A stretch of DNA of 64,000 nucleotides from Toxoplasma gondii ME49 (Eukaryota > Apicomplexa > Conoidasida > Eucoccidiorida > Sarcocystidae). Position numbers and translations under genes: made by a program. The notes under the pieces are model-generated. The model was not told the DNA's origin. It saw only the letters and a program-made list of their open reading frames with translations, and ran no database searches. The stretch lies in contig NC_031477.1 in assembly GCF_000006565.2 (NCBI RefSeq), positions 5,958,174-6,022,173 of the forward strand, given 5' to 3'. Shown piece after piece: positions 51,229 through 61,800 of the stretch (the stretch's first letter is position 1; every line of letters begins with the position of its first letter).

Positions 51229-53243
51229 CATATTTATTTGGGGGTGCATCCGTCGGCAAATAAGGAGGACAGTACATATGCATGTGTACGTTTATTTATC
51301 TCCATAGTATGTACATATCTGTAGGAAGATGAGCATGTATATGTAGTATCGCTCTGTGACGGATTAGCCAGGTAGCGACTTGAATGTCTGAGAAGATGTG
51401 AACTCCCGTGGTCGACCCTATCGGTTTTTCTGTGTGCTCCAGTTTCGAGGTTTTTGGTCCATAGACGGAGCCGCGCGAGTTGGCGCAGAAGCGCACCTGA
51501 ACGTAGAGATCGTAGAGCAGCGTGAGGTGAGAAATTTCTTTTTTTGTCTGGTCGAGTTCAGGGTATGACTGGTGAGGAAACCCAAAGAGGTCTTCGCCTG
51601 CGTAGTAGATTTCCTGTTTTCTCGTTCGCATCTCGCATTCTTCCTTGAACCTGCGGACTCTCTCCACAGCCTCTCTGACGAAGAACAAAATTATTTACAG
51701 AACAGAGGCTTCTTGGTGCAGGACGACATGCCTGCAGTGAAGGCGCATTCAAGCGATGCGTCCATAAGCACAGTCGTTTCTGTCTCTCTCCCTCTTCTTT
51801 CCGTTCTCCGACTTTCACTCTTTCTCATTCCCCTTCTCCGTTCTGTATGTCGCTCTTCCTTGTTCTTGTTTATGTCATTCTTTTGCTTCTTCGCGTCCTC
51901 GCTGACTTTCACTCTAGCTTTACCGGGGAGCGATGCCGAGAGCAGCGGGCCCGTTCTTTTCAAAGTCGTCGCGGAACTGTTTCACATCGGCCTTGAAGCT
52001 GTTGATGTTGACGATCAACTCGCGCTTATACTCGGTTTGCATTCCGATCAAATTGTCCTGGCAAGTCTGTGCGTCCTCCAGGAGGCGCAGCCAGGAAGAC
52101 CGCAGCATGAGGCGCTGGTCGTGTTCGTCTTTGTCTGTCAGAGTGACGTTGCTTGGAAGATAGCGATCGAGTAAATTGTACATGCTGATGATCGGGCCGA
52201 ACTCGGACTCGACGTCTGCGAAAAGAAGCCACAGCGAGAGAAAGCGAATGCGCGCCACGAGCTCTCTTCCGCTGTCTCCTTTGCCGCGACCTCCCGACGA
52301 AGGAGTGAGGAGGACAGAGAGAAAGAGGAACGAAAAGAAGGAGGAACAAGAAGGAGAACAAACGCGAAAGACAAACAGGAGCAGAAAAGAGAACAAGAGA
52401 GAAAGAGAAGACGATCGGAGAAAGAACGCAAGAAGGGAGGGGCAAGAAACGAAGAAGGGAAAAATGGTGAACAGGAAAGCGAAAAACGACAAACACGCAC
52501 TGGTCGTACAACTCGAAATACACGGGTCTTGAAAACATCTAAAGAGACAAAGAGACAGAAAAAATGATTCAAAAACAACCCAGACAAAGTGCAACTGCAA
52601 ACATGTATACATATATATATATATATGTATATATTTATATAGATGTTTCTCTGTAGAGCGACTTGAGGCTCTGTCTCGATGAGTGGAGGAGTGGAGTTGC
52701 TACAGTTTGACTCACCGGATTCTTTTTCTCGGATATAATTCAGCGTCTCCATCACATGGCGCAGAGCGTCGATGTCTGAAACAGTGCGCTTCAGTCTCTT
52801 GGACATTTGTCGAATGTGCTCTGTCAAAGTTTCGAGTTTCTGCCGCGCCTTTTGATGGAGCTCGTCCAGAAACTGGAGACTCCACCCCCGCACTAGCTCT
52901 GTGAGCTGAACAGAGACACGGGCGTCGGAGAAAAAGAATTCTGCATGTCCAGAGAGCGACGCTCCTTCAGCTCAGGCCGCAAACAGCGCCGACTTGCGAA
53001 CTCACAGAAGAAAATCGGCAGAGGTCCCCGCCGCACCCAGTCTTTCGCAGCACTGTGTACGCAAGCAGCTTCTGAACTCTGCAGACAATCTGTGTTCGAA
53101 ATGCAGAGAAATGCCCCAAACGACCCGCCACGGGTGTGCTACACATCGAACAGAGTGAAAAAAGCGCAAAAGCTCTTTCAACAGCGCACAAATACTTCGA
53201 CTTGTATGCCGATGCACAGACATAAAGCATGTTCCCATATACA

Positions 53244-53277
<34 letters not shown>

Positions 53278-55202
53278 AATACATTTACACATCTGCACAT
53301 AGATATACATATATGTGTATGTATGCATCCATATACATGTAAGGCATATGATGATATATAGATAGATAGATGTGCATATACATATATATATATATATATA
53401 TATTTAGGCACTGTCGCGTATATGCGTTTCTCTGTATGTATACGGAAGGGTATGTGTTTCTGTGTAATGGTTTGTGTTTGTGTATGTTTGTGTATATGTC
53501 AGCTTCTCCATGGAATACAACTGCTTGTATATGAGAGGTTTCTTTCTCCCCTGAGTGTGACCATCACGTTACCTCTTCTCCGCGCAGCTGCACATTTCTC
53601 GACACAGGCTGTGGGTGTCGTCCTTCTCTCTTCGCGTTTTCTTTTGTCTTTTTTACTTCTCTCTTCGCGTTTTCTTTTGTCTTTTTTACTTCTCTCTTCG
53701 CGTTTTCTTTTGTCTTTTTTACCTGGCTGATGAGACCTGAAGAGTTCAGCTGAAGGACGCCGATTGCCGTGGTGGTCTGCATGTTTTGGAGTTTCGTCTC
53801 GACGTCGACAAAGAATCGGATTTTTTTCTCGAATTCATCCAGAGACGGTTTCTGCGCAGCAAAGGCCGCGTACGTATCGCGCGCTGAGTCCGTCCACAAC
53901 CAGGCAAAGTCCTGGAGAAAAGGAGGTACAAAAGAGAGGACGGCGAGAGAAAAACGCGAAAGTGCAGTGAAAGAGGAGAGAAGGAGGAACGCGGCGAAGG
54001 AGGAGGTGAAAGATAAAAGAAAGAAAAACGACACACACAGAGTCGAAACAGTGAAGAGGAGGTTAAACCGAGATAGAAAAGAAGATAAAAGAAATACGAA
54101 AAATAGACGAGACAGAGAAGGACCTAAAGCGGTGATAGGAAACGAGACAGCATGCACAAAAACGAAGGAACACGATATGGAAAAGAAACGAAACAGGAGA
54201 CGAAGGAGGCCGCTCTTTGGCATGGAGCAAGCCTGCTCCTCGAGACGGAGGGCGCGACGCATATCCTCAGTTTTTCCTTCAAAAACACAGACAAAGAATC
54301 TAGATGGACGATGTCTTCGTTAGGCAAATCAGCGCTAGAGATGGATGCACAAATCCATATAAAACATACAAATACATCCACATGCATACGCGAGTACAAA
54401 CAGACGCACACAAAAGCATACAAATGTACATCCAGATAAATATATATATATATATATATGTATATGTATTGACGCATATATGCATATATCTGTGTGTGGG
54501 CTGGACGAGGTCAGGGTACATGGATGTTTCTGTGTTTGGACGTAGGTTGTGAGATCTCGTAATTGTGGTACGCGTGAGAAGCTGAGTCTTTCTTTCGTTT
54601 TTTCCTTGCTCTCCCTCTCCCGGGCGCGCCTCTCAGAGTCGTTTCCTTGTTTGCAGGAGGGACGTTTCGTACATCGAATTTTCCGAGGAAGTCCGTGACT
54701 TCGTCTCGCGTGCTTTGTATCGAGCCTGTCAAGAGCAGAATAATTTTCAGAATTTCTCGGTCCTGCGCAATTCTTGAGTGGAAACTCTCTCCTTGACCTG
54801 CGTCGCCAGCCTCTCGTTCCCCGGCGTCGAGAGTCGCATCCGCAGACTGTGCGTCTGAATGCGGAGTAGAGAACGACAAGGTCCACGGCTTGACTTTCTT
54901 AGAGCACATGAGAATCGCGAGAGCAGACGAGTTGACGGCTTTCTGGATCTCCTCCAAAGAAGGATGCAGACGAACGCCTTGTCCGTCCAGCTGAAGATCC
55001 ACTTCGAAAAAGGGAGCAGGGGGCTCTGAAAAAAAAGAGGAAACGTAAAGGGGGAAACCAGTGAAGAAGCGAAATAAAAACTTCGCCACGCGTCTCGAGC
55101 GGTGTAGCAGAGAGACCAATACGATAAAACCACTGAGGAAAGACAGAGTTACCCCATCTATGTAGGTGGAAACATGAACATGTGTACATGCACATGTACA
55201 GA

Positions 55203-55237
<35 letters not shown>

Positions 55238-58200
55238 GTATACTGAAAGGGATGCAGATGAAGAGAGTGATTCAAGATGTAGAGAGAGTTCGACATAGGT
55301 CATCCGTTTTCGATGGCTCTTGGATGCTTGTCCCGACGTCGCCTGCACTTCGTTGTGAGCAAGCATCGCGTTCGTCCATAAGGATGAATCCTCTTAGGCT
55401 GTTGTTGCTCCACACTCCCCGACTGAAGCGTGCTCACAAGTATGCAAATATAAATATAAATAAATATATATATATATATATGCGTTCAACTCCAGACACA
55501 TGCATGAGGGAGCCATCAAGGGCAGGTAGATAGACAGAAGCAAAGGTCGAGATTTGAACTGAGATGCATGTATCTCTGTATAGGTGCAGTTGGATGCAGA
55601 TAACTGCAGGCAGATCTCCACATAGTGCGCGTAGGCCCAGGTCTGCCCAGACTTGCTCGAGGACTGCTCGAGGACTGCTCGAGGTTGAGGCGAGTCTTTT
55701 TTACGTGGACATGTTATCACATGTTTGGTCCTCCTTGGTCGACTGTTTTGTAGATGCCTCCGCGGTAGAAAAGAGCACCTTTGCAGGGTTTGGGGGGGAA
55801 AGTACCTGCTCCGTTTCGACGAGCCTGAAGTCTCTCTTTCAAGCACAAAAGCGAGTTCTTGGTCGACGTCAACAAAGCGGTGTACAGATTCCACTTGTAC
55901 TGTGCCTTGACTTTGACAATGTCCTCTGCATACGCGGTCTGCAGACGCGTGAGAGCCGCATAAGGGAAAGCAGAAGTTCTGTGGCGTCTGCTTGAGCTGA
56001 GGATCTTACCCCCAAGGCTTTTTAAGCTCTGAGTCTTCTTCGTCTCTCTCTTTTCTCCCCCGCTCCTGCGTCTTCGCTCTTCCCCACCTGGCCCCGAGGC
56101 GTCGACCGCTCGCTTCGCAGAGCAGAAAGCTTTCGACGCCTTTCCCGCTGTTCTCCTTCTCTCCCTGCAGGTCACTGGTTTCGTCGCAAGTCGCCTGTCG
56201 CCGCCTCTGGGAGGTTTCTTGTCTCTTTTCGAAAAAGAAGCGAGAAAAGGCAACGTTCGGCGCTGCATGCAGATGTGAACTTCGTTCGCGGCTTACCGGC
56301 GTGTGTCGTCTCCCTAGGCAGCCGAGGCTCGCGCGAAGGAGGTCGTGGACGGCGCCTTCGATCTCGGCCGAGCGGCGATTCAGGAGCGTCGCGACCTGCT
56401 TGACGTAGTTTTCTTGAAGCTCGACGAAACTCTGCAGAGAGAGCGCCTCTCCCGGTGTCGGGACATCCACCAGCCGCACGCGAGACAGAGCCTGCGAAGG
56501 GCGCAGGAAAGGAGACAGCAGGACGGAAGACGGTCAGGAACGCCGCCGGAGGAGGAGAGAGGGAGAGAAGGAGAGAAGAGAGTGGCTCTTGAAGAAAAAG
56601 AAGACGCTCTCGGAAGCAGACCCAACATACGAGCACACAAACATACGCACTTTGAGACTGTGAACGAGTTCTGCAAGAGCACACATGCGCTTTTTCCGAA
56701 AGCCAGAGACGTGACTTGCGGACGTTCTCCACTGGCAGACGCAGGTCGAGAGTGGACTCGAGAGAAGGAGAGAGAGACAGGAGCAACGCCGAAGCATGAA
56801 AACGTCTAGAGACCTCCGCATCGGTCGCGACTCAGAGACGCAGTCTTTGCACAGAGGAAGATAGGGAGCGAGGCTGGCGACGCTGTTTCTTCCATCTCCT
56901 CCGCGGAGTGGCGTCAGAGTGGAGGAGGGTACCAAGAGACTGCTGTCGATGCGGTTTTCAACGATGTCGTTTATGGTGGTGACGAGCTGCTCGAGTTTCG
57001 CGAGACCGGCGTAGATGCTCTGCAAGTAGCTGTCGATGTTCATCGACGTCCACGTCAGAGTCGCGGTGCCGGGGCGGAAAATCTGCTCCATGCTGTCGAG
57101 GTGAGGCTGCACGAGGGCCGCGGTGATTGGGCGAACCATCGAGGCGATCCGCCGGTACTCCTGAAGAAGAAGACGAAGCGGAAACGACCAGAAGACGCAG
57201 AAGACGCAGAAGACGCAGAAGACGGGTGAGAAGGAGAACGAGGGAACGACGGGGACTGCGTGCGGTGACGCCGTGAGTTCCGTCGTCGAAACGAGGAGAA
57301 AAGAGTGAGAAGGCGTCGTTCTAAGTCCACGCCGAGATCTCCGAAACTCTTCAAAGAACCGGAAAAACTCAGAAACGACGACTTCGGAAGACTCAAAAAG
57401 ACACCGCCACAAGTACGCCTCTCTCATCGTTGAGCCGCTCCTCGCCACACATATATCTCTTCAAGAACAGACACAAATATACAAATGTACACATACACAT
57501 TTGTACATACATACATACACAGATAGATATACATATATCCATATATATATGTATATGTATATGTATGTATACGTCTTAGGCCAAAGGTTACCATGAGGAC
57601 GAAGGTAAGGTCTTCGTAGTATTTTTTCAGTTTTCGTTCTCTGAGGAGAACGATTTTTGCGTCTTCAGGAAGGTCGAGTCGGAGCCTATCTAGCGCCTTG
57701 GCTTCTCGCAGGAGCTGAACGAGGTCCGGGTCGAAGTTGACGAAAAGCTGTCCACTGGATGCATGCCTGGCGAGAAGCGGCGCCTGCAGACCTGCCTTGC
57801 AAGCAGGCACCGACTCCTTCCAGGCTTGATGCCACCTCAGCTCGAACTCCACGAGCGTCGCTGCGACCTGAAAATTCGAGGCGCTCGGGAGGGAAAGGCA
57901 GTCGGTTCGTAGAAAAGAAGCGAATCGGGAGACGAAAACGAAACGCAGAACAAATCCAGACAGAGGCGGAGAAACGAAATCGGAAAGACATCGGAAAGAC
58001 AAAAGTGGAGCAGAAAGAGAGAGAGAGAGAGAAAACGTGTAGGGAGAAAGACGTCGTCCGGCGAACAGAACGAATCTTGAATGGAAACAAAGTACACTCT
58101 GCAGAACGAGAGACGAGTGCGGGAGAAAGAAGACGCAAGACAGAGGTAGGTGGACGCGAAATAGAAAAGAGAGAAAATAGAGGCGCCCAAAAGGCGGCAG

Positions 58201-58863
58201 CGACGCTCGAAAAGAGAACAGAAAGCCTCCGGATGACTCTGAACGCAGCAATGGGATTCGTGAAAGAGAAAGACACACACAGCAGGAGAGAAGGAGACGG
58301 CGACGCCGAAGACGATGCAGACAAAAACAAGAGAGCGAAGGCCGCCGGCAGCCGCGTCCTCACTTTGTTATACAGACGAACGGTTTTCTTCGCCTCTCGA
58401 GTGTTCAAAACGAAAGGATGCTCCTCGAACTTCTTCATCGGACCCTGAAGAAAACCGTGAAGACACAGGAGCCACTGTCACAAAAGTCAACATATTGCCG
58501 TCAACATCTTGCCGTCAAAGGAAGTACCCAGGGCGCTCCTGCAATGCTGAAGCAAGGCAGATGGAATGTCTCTTAACCAGCATGCATCCATCATACATTT
58601 ATATACATATATATGTATATATGTATATATGTATATATGTATATATATATGTGTGTAGAGGCTCTTTTTGGGAGAGCGATATGTCTCTATGCAAGCGCAA
58701 GCATGCCTCTACGAATGCTTTCCACCTTGCTGTGTGTGAACGCTTGCATGCAGCAGCCTATGCTTGGCTGTGAGAGTGCATCGGCCTACGTTTCTGTGTA
58801 TGTAGACACATACATATGCATATATATATATATATATACAAATCTACATATATACATGTATAA

Positions 58864-58894
<31 letters not shown>

Positions 58895-61800
58895 CTTGTG
58901 CATGTGCATTTGTGTATCTGTGTTTCGGTGGCGAACTTCACAGGTGTGAATCGGTGTGCGGAGGAGCTGAATTTTTGGGGGGTCGGCGTCCACAGTCGGC
59001 GTTACCTCGATTCTCTTCAGCAGGTGTCGAGCCCAAGTGATGCTGCCTGCGACTGGCGGCATGGCGCGGTCGATCGGCGGATTTGCCCGAAGGCGTTCGT
59101 ACTGCTGCTGCACCTGATCGAGCGCACAAGCGACGGAGGCCGGAACCAGATGCCAGGTGGCGAGAGAAAAAGAGGGGAGAGAAAAAGAGGGGAGAGAAAG
59201 AGAGGGGAGAGAAAAAGAGGGGAGAAGAGAAGACAAGAGAGGACAAGAGAGGGAAAAACGAGGGAGAACCAACAGCGAAGAGCGAGAGAGAGAGAGACGT
59301 CGAGGTCGTCCTCTCGAGACAGCTGGGTGCCAGACAGCAAGGAAGTGCAGAAGGGGAGAAAAACGGTCCAAGACGTCGAGAAAAAGAGAAGAAAAACAGA
59401 CCGAAGAAGAGAAAAGAAAGATCGGCGACCCAGTAGAGGCGGCGGAGCCCCCGTGGTGGGCAGAGGCGGCAGAGAAGAGCAGAGCGAAAACGCGGATGCC
59501 ATCGCGGAGAGGAAAGAACAGGCGCACACCTGCTGGAGTTCCCAGCCATATCTGTGGAAGATGATGCTGATTTTCGCCTTCAGTTCGCTCTTGAGGTTTT
59601 CGCTGTGCACCACCGACTGGAACTTCTTCAGCAGCTGCAAAGAGGCGTCAATCGACGTCGTCGACGCGAAAGACTGCAGGGACCAAGGGAGAAAGAAGAA
59701 TCGAGGGAGAACGGAGATCCCGACGGGGAAGCGAAACACACACGAAAGAGCAGCCTTCCAGCATTTAGTGTCTCTAATGCGACGGTTCATGGCTGCAGAC
59801 TTCACGGTTTGTGAGTGTAGGTCCTCAGAACCGGGCGTTTCACGGTTCAGGAGTTCCCTGGCTAGGATTCAGGCTTTGAGAGGTCGCTACTTGGTTGATA
59901 AAAGGCTGGAGAGCGGATTCGAGGTCGGCGACGCGGACGGTGAACTCGACGAAGTCTCGGTCGAAGCGGTTGTTTGTGAAGTCGAGCATGTCGTGTCTCT
60001 TGGACCGGAACTCCGCAAGAATTTGCTGAGACCCCAAAAACAGAAAAGTCAAGCAAATGGCGACCAGAGACAGAGACACAAGAGAGACAGAGAGAGAAGA
60101 GTGGAGACTCTGAATCCCTAAAAGGTAGGATCTCTGCAGTGGAAGACCTCCACGGTCTCCTCCACCCTTTTGGTGTTTTCTCTGTACCCAGGAAAAGAAC
60201 TGCGCGAATTCGCGTCGCACAGAGGAAGCCGAGAGCGAGGAAACCGTAGCGGCTCACGCCTACGATTCTCTCCAGGATACCCCGTCTCGTATGCGTTGAA
60301 CCGTTTCCGGGGAGAACACAGACAAAGTGCTCTCCTCTCTCTCGCTGCCCTTCTTGCAGGACAAGTCTCTCACCACTGTGAGAGAAATAACTTTCTTGTC
60401 CGGCCTCGTCGTCTGTACCTGGAAGCGTTCGACGAAGACCCCCATGCCTTCGAAACAGTGCCGCGAGATGCTCTGAAATTGACGGATGATGGAAAACTGA
60501 AGAGACGGAAAAGAGCACCCCGCAAGAGAACAGAAAGAACAGCATTGTTTAGACAAATAAAGGCGAGAACGAGACTGCGTGCAGAGACAGGAGAGGTCGG
60601 TAGGGGGAGAAGCCTGCCGCAAGAGCGAACGCAAAACGGGTGGAGGAGAGAGAAAACCAACGCAAGAAAAGGAGAGAGCACCGCAGAGAGGCACACGTCT
60701 TCCGCGCTTGAGAAGGAGAAAGGATTCTGTCTTGCTTTCCAGCTTCTGTCGACTCTTGTCGGATACCCCTGTGTGAATCTTGGAGTCTCGTATCAGTCCC
60801 GAAAAGCTGCTCCTGGCGCACTGTGCAGTGTTGAAAGCAAGCCAAGTTGCTGGTTGACAGGGCGCAAAGATTAAGTCCGGCAGCAAAGGAAAAGCGAACA
60901 GCGCATCGACCACAAACGAGGTCGGCTGCTTGTCGAGTAGTGCTCGGCAGTGCGGCGTAGAGAGCGTGTGAGGGAGGCAGTTAGACAAACTTGAGAAGAG
61001 AAGTTCTCTTCACGGAAGCGAGAAGGAAGCAGCGGAAAGTGAACGGATATCCGCGTTCGTCTGTGAGGCCATTCGTCCGTTTGGAATCGGATGCAGAGTC
61101 CTCGTTCGCAGAGTTTTCGTTTCTCGAAAATAAAGAGCCTCTCTGCGAGACTGAGAAGGAGACACGGACTTTGCAGCTTCGCTATTTTCACTGCATTTTG
61201 AGGTTTCTTTGCACGTTCTGTGCGAGAGGTAACTCACCAGAGTGATGAGCTTCAGCACTCGGCGACAAAAGAGGTCCATGCGTCCGAAAATCAGGTGCTC
61301 GGAGAAGTCGAACTGTTTCCCTTTCGGCGTCGTCAACAACTTGTCTTTCGTGATTCGGTACTGTTCGTGGTAAGCGTCGTTGAGACGCGAACAGGCCTCC
61401 AACTTTCGAATGATTTCTTCAGGCTCGCGCTCCCACAGTTGCTGGGGGTGTTCGTCAGCCAGAATCCCTTTCTTGCAGTTGCAGATCATCTGAAGACGAG
61501 CAAAACGAAAGACAGAGACGAACGAAAAGTGAGGCAAGTGAAAGCGAGAGCAACACCAGAACACGGCTCAGAAAGGAGAGGCAGAGAGCGAGAGAGAGTA
61601 AAAAGAAAGAAGGAAGGGAAACAGAGGAAGCAGAGAGAGAGAGAGGAAGAACGAGACAGAGAAGGAAAGGAAGAGCAGTACGAAACGAAAGCTACAGAGA
61701 AGCAGTGGCCAACTCAGCGAGGAAGAGAGAGAAAGGGAGAGCACAGAAAACTGGAAGCGCTCGTGGAAGAGTGCGAAAGACTGGAAGTGCAAGACAGAAA

